Source: Wyeomyia smithii (lineage: Eukaryota; Arthropoda; Insecta; Diptera; Culicidae). Taken from it: 64,000 bases of DNA. The stretch covers positions 262,862,494-262,926,493 of the forward strand of contig NC_073696.1 of the NCBI RefSeq assembly GCF_029784165.1. The letters are read 5' to 3'. How positions within the stretch are numbered: position 1 is the stretch's first letter; each line of letters starts with the position of its first letter. Below, piece after piece: positions 49,068-60,907 of this stretch. Both the position numbers and the translations under genes were made by a program. The notes under the pieces are model-generated. The model was not told where the DNA came from, did not search any database, and saw nothing but the letters and a program-made list of their open reading frames with translations.

Positions 49068-49895
49068 GTGAGTTGTCCTCGAAATGGTCTTACCGGAGCA
49101 GATTCCCATGGGGCCCTAAATGGCCATCAACATGAGTGGATAGAAACCCAAGCAATATGCATATCAAAATTCTTGAAATCACTCCAGGAATCGATTTACA
49201 ACTATTTAGGGTCCCACTGATGAGTTGTCCTCAAAATGGTCGCACCGGAGCAGATTTCCGTGAGGCCCTATATGGCCATCAACATGATTGGATAGAAACC
49301 CTAGCAATATGCATATGAGCAAGTTATTGGCAAAGATCTCGGATCAACAACTGCAGCTGATACATCTACCTCGGTCAAACGAGACTCAACTGGAAGAGTC
49401 CCACAAGCTGGCGTCTGCCACATTTGCAAAATTTGGACAATAAACGCAGGAAGACAAGGAAGACATGCTGTACACGCTGCAAGCCAATATGCACCGAGCA
49501 CAGCAAGGACATTTTCAACGATTGCTAATTTTGTTAATTGTTATTTTTTTCATTCATATAACTAAGTTTTTTTTTACATTTGTTATGTTTCAGATTTAAA
49601 ACGACTTGTTATTCGTGCAAAAACTTGAAATAATAAACGATTTGCAATGGGCCAGAAAACTCTAAATAAAAATATAAAGTCTTTATCATTACATTCTGAA
49701 CTGAATAAGCTTCGAATAAGTTTTTGAAATAGCCTTCTGGAGACAAATTGACAGATGAACAAAAAAAAGATTCCTGGAGTGATTTCAGGAATTTTGATAT
49801 ACATATTGCTAGGGTTTCTATCAACTCATGTTGGTGGCCATTTAGGGCCCCACAGGAATCTGCTCCAGAATGGTCATTTCAAGGATAACTCGGAA
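49068..49895. repeat. Direct and inverted ~95-bp repeats around a piggyBac remnant
   Basis: A block from GAGTTGTCCTC to AGCAATATGCATAT occurs at 49068-49163 and 49219-49316. Its inverse (ATACATATTGCTAGGGTTTC, TGGCCATTTAGGGCCCC) is at ~49798-49895. The piggyBac C-terminus sits between. Confidence 0.65.
49400..49528 (+). pseudogene. piggyBac-type transposase C-terminal Cys-rich domain remnant
   Basis: VCHICK in one frame and, after a one-base shift, DNKRRKTRKTCCTRCKPICT and EHSKDIFNDC ending in TAA at 49526-49528. The pattern C..C....RRKTR..C..C..PIC..H...I...C is the cysteine-rich domain ending piggyBac/PGBD transposases. The upstream DDD domain is not recognised, so it is a remnant. Confidence 0.7.
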
Positions 49896-50879
49896 AATGG
49901 ACTCAGAATTTATAAAAGTCAACTTCTGGAGTGATTTCATGGATTCCGATACCAATATTGTTTGGTTTTATTGCCAATTGTTAAAATTTGTCTCGCATCT
50001 TGAACCTGGCCCCGGAGATCCGGATTTGCAGGAACCATATGGGGACCAATAGGTCCCGTATACTAAAAATAAACAAATTTTCCAATCTTTTGACGGGTCA
50101 AGATTGAAAATCGGTCAGGAATTAAAAAAGTAAGAAGCATTTCATTTTGGTGGGTACCCGGGTACCCTGCCGAGTATTTACGTGTGTTAAAATTGCCGAG
50201 TACATAACGGTTAAGAAGAATTTCGCGCCAACTTGACGAGATGTGAAACCGCGTCATACATAGAAAAGTTTGCTCAGAGGCTCTTTTTTTCTCAAGAGTG
50301 CTCGCTTTGATCTGTGCAGTAGAAGTCCAAGGCACTAATTGTCTTTCAAAACCCCTTTTTTTTAAAAACATGTGAGATACCGATTGTTTTTACTTAATTT
50401 TAGTTTTTAAATTTTTTTTTTTTGGCGTGAGATCTCAAATTCAATTTTGTCAATGTTTTTATAGAACAACCAGACACTTTTTTAACAGCTAACTTTTGTC
50501 TACCTCTCGTCATTATCCAGATATAGCGATTTAAAAAAAACCTGCCATTTTCAAGTATTGCCGTCTATTGCCAGCTCCTATATAAAAATTCGTTGCTTGG
50601 ATCCTTCGTTTCGTTCAAAGTAATCTTAGAATGCGAGTTGCAGAATCGAGCTCTAAATGCAGCTTCGTGACCCGCAGACTTGCTGTTCCTCAAGTTCATT
50701 GACCAACCTAATAACTTGTACCGACGACCCAAGACGAATATGATATACCTAAATTTACTGTGTACTTCTGTTGTTGATGGAATCCTTCGGATTTTCACCA
50801 GAAGCATGTATTTGTTAACTAATTCTAACTTTCGTGCACTGAATAATGCTGTATTGCAACCGTTGCAACATGACTTTAT

Positions 50880-52170
50880 CAATGACAGCGAAATCCGAAT
50901 CGCCTACCAGAATGTGCTCGGACTGTGTACAAAAATTGATGTGACTGCAATATTGACATCATAATTTTAACTGAAACGAGCTTGGACGACCGAATCAGTT
51001 CTATGCAGCTTTTTGGAACATCATTCAACGTCCCAAAACAGTAACAAATCTAGCTTTGTTGAAGCCGTAGGAGCCGTAGCACATTGCTATGCTAGTTCAG
51101 TAGTCGAAGCTACTGTGCGGTGTATATATTCCACCCGACAGAAATCACGATGTTGGCGTCACGAAAAAGCATATCGCTTCTGTCGGTGAGCTGTGCGAGA
51201 AAAGTGGGGATAACAATATTGTGCTGGTCTGTGGCGACTTCAATCAACCGCGACTAGCATGCACTAACGACTCAGCCATTATTTAATCTCCCTGCAGCTA
51301 GTGCAACATTGGTGGTAGACGGTATGAATTTTATTTGCCAACTGTCGATTGAACACAGAATTTTACCGCTGGTTCACCATCCGCCTCTCACTATCACTTG
51401 TAGTAGTGATACTGCTCTGCTCGTGCATTTGTTGAGGTAGAAACCAGATCGCTGAATTATCGCAGGATAGATTTTGCTGCGCTGTCTGACTATTTATTGA
51501 ACTCTGGTTGCTAAAGTCTGCAAGCCTGCACTGATATCAACGATTTACTTGACCGATTTTGCAAGGTAATTGCTCAGAAGTTGCATTATAATCTGCCTTT
51601 TGTGAAGCAATGTCGAGTGAAAAGTACGCTTACAGAGAATGACTTTAAACGTTATAGTGATGAGTATTGCCATTTGAATCTCACATTGTTCAGGACATAC
51701 ATATGTGCTACCGACTGGAACTTTGTTAACTATAAAAAAACCTTCCATACCCATGAATGAAGTTCCGACAATGATGAATCAACATCGGAATCCGAAACAT
51801 GTGAACTGTTTGCAAAGTACCTACTTCGCTTCCGTTTTCGCTGATAAAGTTGCCTCTCACTATAAGGAATTAGCGGCTTCTGATGTTCCCCCCGGTTTGA
51901 TCGACTCAAGCACTTTTTAATTACGACCGATAAGATATCAGCTGCAGGTAAAAAAATTCTACGCGTAAACTTGAGTTTCGTCGCCGATCCCATTGGACTG
52001 TGTCTAGCCAAATCACTCCATGAAGAACTCGACTGAATTTCTGCAGACCCCTTATCATCGCACATCGTTTGGCTATAGGTATTGATCCCGTCGTTTGCTA
52101 GTGTTAAACACTTGTTTGACTTCAACGCATCCTTGGATAAATTTGTGCAGAAACTTAAATGAACAACCAA
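50880..52170 (+). pseudogene. Decayed LINE endonuclease region
   Basis: Plus-strand reading with frameshifts shows IRIAYQNVLGLCTKID, DIIILTETSLDDRIS, GVYIPPDRNHDVGV, VLVCGDFNQPRL and HHPPLTI. These are the N, E, D-N and H motif blocks of an APE-type LINE endonuclease of the YYQNVRGLRTK group, seen in CR1/L2-like and related insect elements. Later blocks (YICATDWNFVNY, then FADKVASHYKEL) look like the linker before the RT domain. Several stops and frameshifts make it a remnant; no RT catalytic block is found downstream. Confidence 0.65.
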
Positions 52171-52255
52171 TTTATGAACTTAAAACTGAATAAATTCATA
52201 ATAAATATAACAGTTTGAAAAACTTTTTTCAGATGCATTGTAAAAATCGATTGTA

Positions 52256-52570
52256 CGGTCAGGTTTTTTACGCGGGGGATACTTTTCAAATTTGTATGGA
52301 ACCGCGCGAAAAAAGACTAAATTGGAATGAAAAAATAACGGAATGAAAAAATAATGTTTTAACTTTGACTGAATATGATAGTGGTCATTCAAAATGCCAA
52401 AAAACAATGTTATAAATTTGAAAATTTATTCGCACCAAAAATTGATTTTTTTAAACTAATATATGATTCCGGTGTTCGGAAACGGAAAACGTGACTGAAA
52501 TGAGGTCGACCGTCCGTCTTGTACCGTTTTTTTTTAAATTATGAAAAAAACCGGCGTAAAAAACTGACTG
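52256..52570. mobile_element. Smaller copy of the CAGTCAGG MITE family
   Basis: Left end CGGTCAGGTTTTTTACGCGG after TA (52254-52255), right end CGTAAAAAACTGACTG before TA (52571-52572). Interior retains GGGGGATACTTTTCAAATTT but few ACGCGG units. Confidence 0.7.
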
Positions 52571-53045
52571 TAATAAATAATAATAAAATAGAAATGTAAG
52601 GGTTTATTGAACTTCAATTACTCATTAATGTGCAGGAACAATCTGTATGATTTTTGTTGAATGCCACTGAAATGCATAATATTTTGAGTATAACAACGCA
52701 CTTTAATAGTTCAATAGCTTTTATTATGAGTTTAAGTTAGGTACATCAAATAAACAAATTTAGTTCATAATATTTTTCTCCACAGGGAGCATACCTAAAC
52801 GACGTCGCATTTTTTGATGAATTTGGCATCCCCCCTTCCCAAAAGCTACGAGGATTTGGTCATAAAATCTCAACCGCCCCTGAAAAAAAAACGTAGCATT
52901 AGACCCCCCCTTCCCCCCGTTCTAAGGAAAACGTACAAAAAAAAAAACAAGCTGTAACATTTATAAAAAAATCTGAAAAACTCCGTGTAAAATTCAATTT
53001 ATTCATCACTCATACAGTTTTGACAGCATTTCATATGATGTTATA

Positions 53046-53122
53046 CTGCCGTTCCAAGCATAGTTGTTTCAGCGTGCATAACGTTTGTGTAGAACATGGG
53101 ACTACTATGATTGAAACGGCAG
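53046..53122 (+). mobile_element. 77-bp copy of the micro-MITE family
   Basis: Ends CTGCCGTTC / GAAACGGCAG with TA on both sides (53044-53045, 53123-53124). The left half CCAAGCATAGTTG, then CAGCGTGCATAA, matches the 45-bp copy; the right half adds GTTTGTGTAGAACATGGGAC, absent from it. Confidence 0.75.
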
Positions 53123-53149
53123 TATATGTCTATATAATTGATTTCTGAT

Positions 53150-53400
53150 TTGCAGCACACCCGATTCTTTTTTTGCACGGGGGATGCGTCCAGTGTAAAA
53201 AAAAACGTGTTTTTTCGAAAATCCGTGCAAAAAAACATGTTATTTCCAGTAACCGTGCGCAAAAGGCGTGTAAAAAAAATTTCGTGACCGTGCAAAAAAA
53301 TCGGGTCAATTTTTCGTGTTTAGAAAACCCGTGATATTTCGAGAAACCGTGCAAAAAAAGATGTGTAGAGGCAATTCGTTTAAAAAAAGACCGTCTTTTG
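53150..53400. repeat. CCGTGCAAAAAAA tandem repeat, MITE-like
   Basis: Five or so CCGTGCAAAAAAA-type words alternate with GTGTTTTTTCGAAAA-type words after TTGCACGGGGGATGCG. The architecture resembles the ACGCGG MITEs (GGGGGATAC next to the end), but no clear TIR pair or duplication was found. Confidence 0.45.
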
Positions 53401-53729
53401 GTACGAGGTGAAAAGTTGTTGATACAACTCCATACGATCCATGTCTGTAGAAAACACAGAAAATAATATTCACGAACTCGCGAAAAAAATAAATCGCTAG
53501 ACGTACCAGCTTCGAAAACAATTTCTAATAATTGCCACTGTTAAAAGGCACGCGTTGAGAATTCAAGCGATTGTTTATGTGCTAGAAGAGCTTTCAGAAG
53601 ATTACTGAATGTCACAGATGAAAAAATTTCGACAGTTTCCGCTGCAAAGTATTGTGCGATGAAAAAGATTGGACTCCTTAAAAAAATTTGTGTCATTTTC
53701 AATCCAACCCCCTTTCCCCTTGTCAAAGC

Positions 53730-54410
53730 TTGCCACAAACGATCATTTGCCACAACGTTCTTTATTGCCGCAGTGGGTGGCCGTATGACCCAACTGCTTG
53801 CACTGAAGGTAATTCATTACGCACGGCACAAACAAGCGCACGAGTAGACGCACCTTGTCCATGAGCACAACCGGCGTGACACGGCGAAGGTCACGCGAAA
53901 AGAGTCTGATTGGGTGTAAGTTGCAATGCAATCGCTTGCAATCGACTATCTTTACGGTTAAAAACTGGAGTCCTTGAAAAGGCCTTTTTCAGCCTTCAAC
54001 AGGACCCCGACCATCAGATTCGCCTTGCTGACCACGCCGTCAATCTCAACTATACGAGCTAGAATGTACACGTCCCGCGTCAAGAGCTCAAAAGCAGCAA
54101 TCTCTTTTGCTTGCTTGAGGCATGACACCGATACACGCAGTTTATTCGGGCGGACTTTCGTGATTTCTGTCACTGCTTCAAACCATTTAGCCAGATCCCG
54201 TGAAATTTGCATTGTGTTCAATGCTTTCACTTTCGGCCGGAAACATACAATCCACGGCCGCACAGAATCTTCAGGGTACAGCTTCACCCAATGGATCAGC
54301 TCAGGTGAGTCTCCTATTCCGACTTGCGGAGCCTTGTACCCGCCCGAATTGGACGAACGGTGGAGGTTCCAGGAGTCGGTTTCTTCATCGTCCGTATGTT
54401 AGACGAAAGA
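53730..54410 (-). pseudogene. LINE ORF1-like protein with CCHC knuckle, frameshifted
   Basis: A 109-residue open segment (54287-53958; KLYPEDSVRPWIVCFRPKV, SRDLAKWFEAVTEI, KVRPNKLRVSVSCLKQAKE) continues after a frameshift into 53931-53743 (DSFRVTFAV region, DKVRLLVRLFVPCVMN, then CKQLGHTATHCGNKERC). The zinc knuckle and KVRPNKLRV block match the ORF1 protein common in mosquito LINEs. N-terminal residues TDDEETDSWNLHRSSNSGG precede it in the same frame. Upstream (54470-54520) is a short sequence containing CACGACCGC and GTAGAATAC that recurs elsewhere in the window and may be the element's 5' end. Confidence 0.7.
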
Positions 54411-54770
54411 ATCAAATCTGCGAGCTCAAATATAGAGCCGGCACGGTAGAAAAAAAAAACAAGAAAAAAGTTGAAGAGGTTGCTTATAAGACACGACCGC
54501 AAAGTTAACGTAGAATACGACAGCCTGTCTTATGTCAATGTATTTTTTGGAATAGGTTTGGAAATACACTCAATTGGGGGCTCCAGATGACGTTTACTTC
54601 CATAGCCGGCACCGGTAACGACAATGAAGAACAGCAGAAGCTATGTGTAGCTATGCGGTTTCACTTGCTGCCGTATCCAAAACAAGAATGAAATTGAATT
54701 GTTTTGAGGCTGTCTTTAGCGACACACGCTATAGATATTCACACACGTTATGTGCACACACCCTATATAT

Positions 54771-55618
54771 TAGGGTGGGGAAAAATGATTGATTTTCCAG
54801 AACCAAGTTTTTATGGTTCCTTTTGGGGCCTCACACAACCCTAAACTTACCGGAAGTCGATTGGTTTTGTCTCCGCTTGGCGCATTGCATTTCAAATTTG
54901 TACGAAAATTTTTATGGGAAAACCCACTTTTTTGCATTTACCTTTCTAGAAAGCTCAATAATGCTCTAATAATGCACTACATTATGTTAAAGTATAGTAT
55001 TTTAGATGCCGAACAACTTTGCAGAAGACACTGAAGAGCTAGAATGTCCCTAGGAAGAGCTATAGCTGTTCAAAGTTGAGTGTGTCGATTTAAATGCAGA
55101 AAAGCTTGTTTTCTTCCAACATTACCAATGCACCGGTATCAAGCAAACAAATTTAAATCAATATTCTAGGCGTAGAAAGCATCTACAACGTGTTTCAAAG
55201 GTAACTTCTGATGGAAATCTGACTGACGCCGGTACACTGGCAGTGTTGGCAGAGAAAATGATTTGCAACATAAATTTCGACATACTCAACTTTGAACAGC
55301 TCTAGTATTTTTTTGGGACACCCTAGCTCTTTAGTGTCTTCGGCCAAGTTGTAAGGCATCAAAAAACCTACCATTTGATGTTATGAAACCTATGGTTTGA
55401 GCGATTTTGAGCTCTTTAGAATGGAAAATGCATAAAAGTTGGTTTTTCCATACAAATCTCCATATAAATTTGAAAAGCAATGCGCCAAGCGGAGACAAAA
55501 CCAAACGACTTCCGATGAATTTAGGATTGTTTGGGGCCCAAAATAGAACAAAAAAAAACTTGGTTCTGGCTTTCTGCTATCAAGTTTCGTTTTTTTCATA
55601 TAACGATTCCCCACCCTA
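54771..55618. mobile_element. Foldback element with TAGGGTGGGGA ends, 8-bp TSD
   Basis: 848 bp. Ends TAGGGTGGGGAAAAATGATT and CGATTCCCCACCCTA, arms of ~200 bp that pair imperfectly (left CTCCGCTTGGCGCATTGC, right GCAATGCGCCAAGCGGAG). Perfect 8-bp duplication CTATATAT (54763-54770, 55619-55626). Class hAT- or P-like by duplication length; no transposase. Confidence 0.75.
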
Positions 55619-56164
55619 CTATATATACATACGCTGGATGATGATAGCTTGTGAAACCACCTGGCGGTGCGAGTCTCTTTCAGTTTCGGGTTGTATTAAC
55701 CCAACGATATCTGAATTGGATTACCGCTGATGGGGTTCAACTCAGATCGAAGGGAAGCCGAACTGAAAGAGGTAGGAACTGCAGCTAACCACTACCACCG
55801 CCGCTATTGCCCGCTGTTAATCCACGCTGCTTCTGCCTGCTGCTAGTTAACTGATTTGCTTGATTTTTGCTTAAATTACATTTATTTATATTTTTATATG
55901 GTTACATATGGTTTTTATAATAATTGTTTAGCCATTTAGGCTCTGCATCCTACTTTTGAGGTTTGCTAATTACTTAATTCTATAGATTTACATTATTTGT
56001 GTAGAATTTTACAGTTAATCCTTTATAGGACTTGTTTTTAATTGAAAAATAAATTTTGATAACCTACTTAACTACGAATAACTCACTTAAAACTAAGGTA
56101 CCAGCTCACGAATGATCTGGTGAGGTGACCTGGCGCAGGACTCTTTGAACCTAGTCAACGATGT

Positions 56165-56525
56165 TGTTCTACGTTCCTCCAGCCCCTGAAGACCAACCAG
56201 TCGATGGATCATCTGAGCTAAATATGTTGAACAGGATGGGACCAAGAAGGCTACCCTGTGGGACCCCAGCATCTACGTTAAACGAATCAGAGGGAATGTT
56301 GTTGAGGAAGACCTGGAATGATCTATTCGACAGATTCACGAGGAATATCGGGAGGTTGAATCGCTGCAGCTTAAACACCAGGCCATCATGCCAGACATTC
56401 TCGAACGCCTTTTCGATGTCCAACAATGCCATGGCAGATGTTTTACTAACGGACTTGTTCCGCCTTAGGATCTGAGTAACTCTAGTTAGTTGGTGAACGG
56501 TGGAGTGACCCTGCCCTGATTTGCT
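56165..56525 (-). pseudogene. Jockey-type reverse transcriptase fragment
   Basis: The minus strand encodes GQGHSTVHQLTRVTQIL, then MALLDIEKAFENVWHDGL (motif A), NLPIFLVNLSNRSFQVFLN and VDAGVPQGSLLGPILFNIF (motif B). The frame stops short of motif C, and the sequence before GQGHST is replaced by a copy of the promoter-like repeat (56536-56910). A fragment of about 120 codons; not functional. Confidence 0.8.
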
Positions 56526-56535
56526 TGAGGAGAAA

Positions 56536-56910
56536 CAGTCTCTTATATAGCCCAAAGAGTGCATTCCCGGCTAGCTAGGTACTCTATTCTGTCGTCCTTT
56601 TTAGGGAAAAGCAGCAAGCGACCAATCAAAAGGCGATATTTGCGTTTCGACAATGTTCAACAATTTTCAATAGTACAATAGTTCGAACAATCAGATTACA
56701 ATTATCTGCATTTGGACGGATGCTTAGATGATTTTCCAATCGAATGCTGGAAAAAATGACAGAAATCGGTTGGAAGCTGACTGAGTTCAAAACGTTTGAA
56801 ATTGGAAAATTTTCGTGACGCTCTCGATGCTTTCGGTTTTGAAATTGGATCCCTGTATTGAAGTTGGGTCCCTATACATGTTGCCGTAAGACGTATTCTA
56901 CGGCAAAAAA
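56536..56910 (-). repeat. Promoter-like dispersed repeat, copy 3, joined to an RT fragment
   Basis: More diverged (GATTGGTCGC, GGGCTATATAAGAGAC) but same order. Directly beyond the TATA on the minus strand the sequence becomes LINE reverse transcriptase at about 56525. Confidence 0.65.
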
Positions 56911-57459
56911 CTACATAACTCTGTTGATTGCTCTCCTTCGCAATAAGTTCGGTAACGGCGCAGCGGCCTGTTGATGTTGAATCTGCTGCTTATCTGTAAT
57001 CTGCACCTGGCGGTGCGGAGAATTTGCTTCTGTCGTTACACTGCAAGCTATTGTTTATACAACACAGAACGACTCGAGAAATCACACGCGCCGTACACAG
57101 GCTGTTTAGTTATTGTTTAGAATCGAATGTGCGGGTCGGAGCGGACTGAAATAACGTCTGTTTGCTTCGTAAGCACAAAAACGAATGTGAGTCCAGTGTT
57201 GCGAAATTTCGACACTGCAAAATGACAAGGATACAACAGCCATTTCACTCTCACTCTCATCACACTGAGATTGAATGTCACTCGTGCCAATTCTCAGTGA
57301 AAATCATGTCAGTGATACAAATGATATACCTTCATTAATTAAACATCGGAAATTCACGTAACATTTTTTGTTTTTTTCTGTAACCTTTATCGATAGCACA
57401 TAAATTGTATGTGAAAACCATATAAATTCCAAGGGATAATCACATATTACTCGTCGCAG

Positions 57460-58030
57460 TTATGTGGAACATGCTGTCTCTGGCAAAAACCGCGATCTAC
57501 CTGATTTTTCGCGTAATTTTAAAGCGAAAATTATTCTAAGTGTAATACTGTGTGACCAGAGTTGCCGGAGATGCGAATGTTGTTCTAGATGGGACGAGTT
57601 TTGTATCTTCAAACAGATCCAAATGAGTTTCGTGAAGCGATGAGTGTGCGTTTTCAACATTGTTGCAGAGAGAAAATGTTTGTGTTTTTCTCTAACGAAG
57701 TTCACAGATCGTGATTTGATTTCAAGACGCATATGAATCTTAAAAATCATCAACGTTTGCATACGGTATGACGGGGAAAAATGATGCTTGGCAGCTCTTG
57801 TCATATTTTTACTTTACTCCGTCTGCATACAACGAGCAAACTAATACACGCACACCACATTAGATAGTCGTCCTCCTGTAACATGTGCAAAATATATGAC
57901 ACTATATGTTATTACTTGACTGGAGAAGAACTTTATTGAGCAATTAAGTAAAGTAACAGATTTGTTACCAAAGAAGGCATTTTGCGTTATTGCTTCTAAA
58001 GTAATGAGGAATAAATTTGCGTGTACGTTC
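57460..58030 (-). repeat. Dispersed repeat, copy 2 (inverse orientation, uninterrupted)
   Basis: Reverse-complement relative of 32313-33250 without its insert. A minus-strand frame of 114 codons (57804-57460) is conserved only as DNA similarity and is unlikely to be coding. Confidence 0.6.
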
Positions 58031-59384
58031 TAAGAGTACAGTTCGCTAATCTGCTTGAAAGTTAGCGAAACCACTGACTAAAAATTAGCATCGTGCCCAC
58101 CATCGTGATCAGTCCAATATAAGACCACATTATTCATCTTGATGAAGTTAAAAAACTCTTGGATTTCGGGGCTCAAAAACTGTAACTTTGTAACTAGAAA
58201 ACCCCATAATTACATTGTTAAGTCCTACGTCACCATTTCATAGAACCTCTAGGACTGCTTACCTTGTCGTATTTTTTCTTTTATTCTGTAGCATACATAT
58301 TTTTTTCTTTTCAATCTGAGGAACCTATTCAGACTTTTAATAATCTGAATATGTTTACATGACAGCTAAAAAATTTGAGACATGCCCTGCATTTTAATTG
58401 CCATCAAAATTAAACGAAAATTCAAATGATTTTTGTTCAAAGTCTGTTCGTCGATTGTAAAATTTGACAGTTTCACGTTTAACTCAATCGAAAACTAAAA
58501 ATTTAAAATTAGCACGTACGTATGCGAACAATCTCATCATAACAATACATTATTCATCACCAGCTACAGCAAAGACGGCAAAGGTCTATTTCCACTTGTA
58601 TTGATTAGTTCAGCGAAAATAGAATACATAAATGCGTGCGTAGAAGAATAAAATCACACAATAAAAACGCAATATCGATGAGGTAAAACAACATGGAGCG
58701 GAAAAATATGCATTTGCTCAATTAAAAGTTGCCATTCTGAAATGATTTATGCTAATTAATTAGATTGATTATCGACAGCGTCGCATCGGGGTGGTATTCG
58801 TTTTTCTTTTTTTTTTCATGAAGCTGCATTCAATTTTATTTTTTCTTAACAATTTTGTAACTGGAATTAATGAACGGGAGCTATTCAATTACTTTTTTAA
58901 ACTAAGATAATTTTTAACTCGTAACTGTAAGGTCCTCAAAATCTATAAACAAAAGTTTTCTCAATAAATTGTCTTACAGAAACAAGCAATTTCATTGAGA
59001 GTAACATGATAGCAAAAAAAAACAACAACAAAAACAAATTTCAAATCAATCGAATTGAGCACCTTTGTTTGAAACAAGATTGGGTTAAATTCGCTTCAAC
59101 TTTCCAATACAAACAAGCCTAGAAGTAAGACCATCTTTTCTTACTTTTCTATTCACGTCTGAGCTAACAAAAAGCAATTTCAAACACGATCTAAGCTTTC
59201 ATCCAAGAGGTCTCTATGACGACAGGAATAAATATTTAATTACTCCCCCTCACTCAGGCGCCAATTGCTTTTGTTTCTGTTTGGCCTACTTTGAGCATAG
59301 CTGTTTCTGACAAACAACAGACTCACGGAAAACCCTTCAGGGGTTCGATTGGATGTTTTACGTTTTTTGTTGTCGTTTGCTTAC
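58031..59384. other. Intron sequence, nothing recognised
   Basis: A+T-rich; lies just downstream of the TM5 exon on the minus strand. Confidence 0.45.
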
Positions 59385-59565
59385 CTTTCTCCCGGGATCG
59401 GTTGGAAATCTCGCACAGGATGACCGTGTAGGCAGCACTAATGATCATCAACGGCATGAAGTACATCGCTATCACACAGAACAGGTTGTAGGCCGTTTCC
59501 ATGCCGGGCGTGTGGAAGAACCCGAATGTGACGCACTGCGTGAAACCCGGCACCTGTGGGTGTTG
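59385..59565 (-). CDS. Neuropeptide GPCR (corazonin/AKH/ACP receptor family), exon with ECL2 and TM5
   Basis: This 181-nt exon encodes the end of extracellular loop 2 and transmembrane helix 5 of a GnRH-related insect peptide receptor. The translation opens QHPQVPGFTQCVTFGFF, matching the family pattern of a loop-2 cysteine (disulphide partner of TM3) in QCVT, then a hydrophobic helix YNLFCVIAMYFMPLMIISA and the TM5/loop-3 junction ILCEISNRSREK. The acceptor is TTCAG before 59565; the donor is AAAG|GTAAGC after 59385, leaving phase 1. Family knowledge: these receptors sit in the plasma membrane and couple peptide binding to G proteins. Earlier exons (TM1-TM4, DRY motif) are not in the window, so this is an internal exon. 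Corazonin, ACP and AKH receptors cannot be separated with certainty here. Confidence 0.88.
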
Positions 59566-60077
59566 CTGAACGCGAAAAATTATACTCTAGCCGCGGAAGA
59601 GAAAAGAATAACAAATGTTTGATGATAATGACAGGTAATCTGGTAAATAATTGAAATTTAATAATTTATCGCTCGCTCATTAATTGGCCAAATTAATTTT
59701 TTTGATGATCAATCGCAATTGAAATTGTAATTACAACTTTCATTAATCGATTCAAAGCAATAATTTACACGTGAAATAGTTCGCTTCTGAAGCTTGTATA
59801 AATTTCCTGCAAAAGTATTTTTATGAGTTCGGAAAACCACAAATTTACTGTGTAAACTAATCCGTACGGTATGTAATGTTTTTGTATCGATTTCAGTCTC
59901 GAGTTATTATTTATTCATGTTTCTACAATCAAAGTCTAAAATTCAACCCAATTTGCTAAGCTTTATCGTGATTTATGATTCAGCTGCTAATTTCACATTA
60001 CAAACTGCTCAAGTATGGCGGCAGCGATGCTAAGCTGTCCTACTCAAGTTAAAGTATTTCTGACGAGGATGAGAGTA

Positions 60078-60588
60078 CAGTCAGGTTTTTTTACGCGGTT
60101 TTTTACGAGGTTTTTTTTACGCGGATTTTTGAATGAACGCGGTTTTTTTACGCGGATTTTTGAATTAACGCGGTTTTTTTTACGCGATACCGCGCTAATT
60201 CAAAAAAATGTTCACGAATTTCCGAATTAACGTGGGTTTGGAACCAGAAACGTTCAAGTGTTTATCTAGTAAAAGACTTAGTCCAAAAAATACTCTCCGC
60301 CCACCGAAAGATCCGGAATGACCGACAAAGAGGACAATTAAATACTGTATTAAATACTGGTTCTAGAGTGTCTCGGGTTTTTTCTAAAGCCCTTCTTGCT
60401 GGACTACTTTACGCGGATTTTAAAAAAAACGTGGTTTTTTTACGCGGATTTTTGAATTAACGCGTTTTTTTTTCACGCGGATTTTTGAATTAGCGCGGTT
60501 TTTTTACGCGGATTTTTGAATTAACGCGGTTTTTTTTACGCGGTTTTTCTACGAGGTACATATCCCCCGCGTAAAAAAAACCTGACTG
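60078..60588. mobile_element. TA-type MITE (CAGTCAGGTTTTTTTACGCG ends)
   Basis: 511 bp, ends CAGTCAGGTTTTTTTACGCG and CGCGTAAAAAAAACCTGACTG with TA at 60076-60077 and 60589-60590. At least six copies of an ACGCGGATTTTTGAATTAA-type unit inside. Confidence 0.82.
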
Positions 60589-60907
60589 TACTGACATACG
60601 CCCACGTCACAAGGATGTCTGGACCCCCGTTACCCGCGAATCCCGGGAAAGAGGATGATTAATGCACACAGCGCATATCATCAGCTCTTGTCTTGTGTTG
60701 GAATTTACGATGAAATCCGAGCCGCAAGGGACGTTATAATTTATCGCAACAACAGCACCGCCAAGTTTAATCAACTCCGGGGGCGATTGTCCGCAGTCTG
60801 TCACAATTTTCACTCTGCTGCTTGTGTTTTTTTGCATATTGCACCATTGGAGATACCTTTCAAGCGCAGTGCTCTCCACGTAGAAGGTCGATTCCTCCTG
60901 GGTGAAG

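Noticed and set aside
51545..52170. Minus-strand frames of 69 and 146 codons
   Set aside because: Antisense to the decayed LINE endonuclease region, with no features of their own.
57460..57804. 114-codon minus-strand frame
   Set aside because: The matching copy at 32.7-33.25 kb is broken into different frames, so there is no protein-level conservation.
60607..60879. Possible TM1-TM4 exon of the receptor
   Set aside because: The 90-codon frame has no helix pattern, no DRY motif and no acceptor/donor of the right phase.
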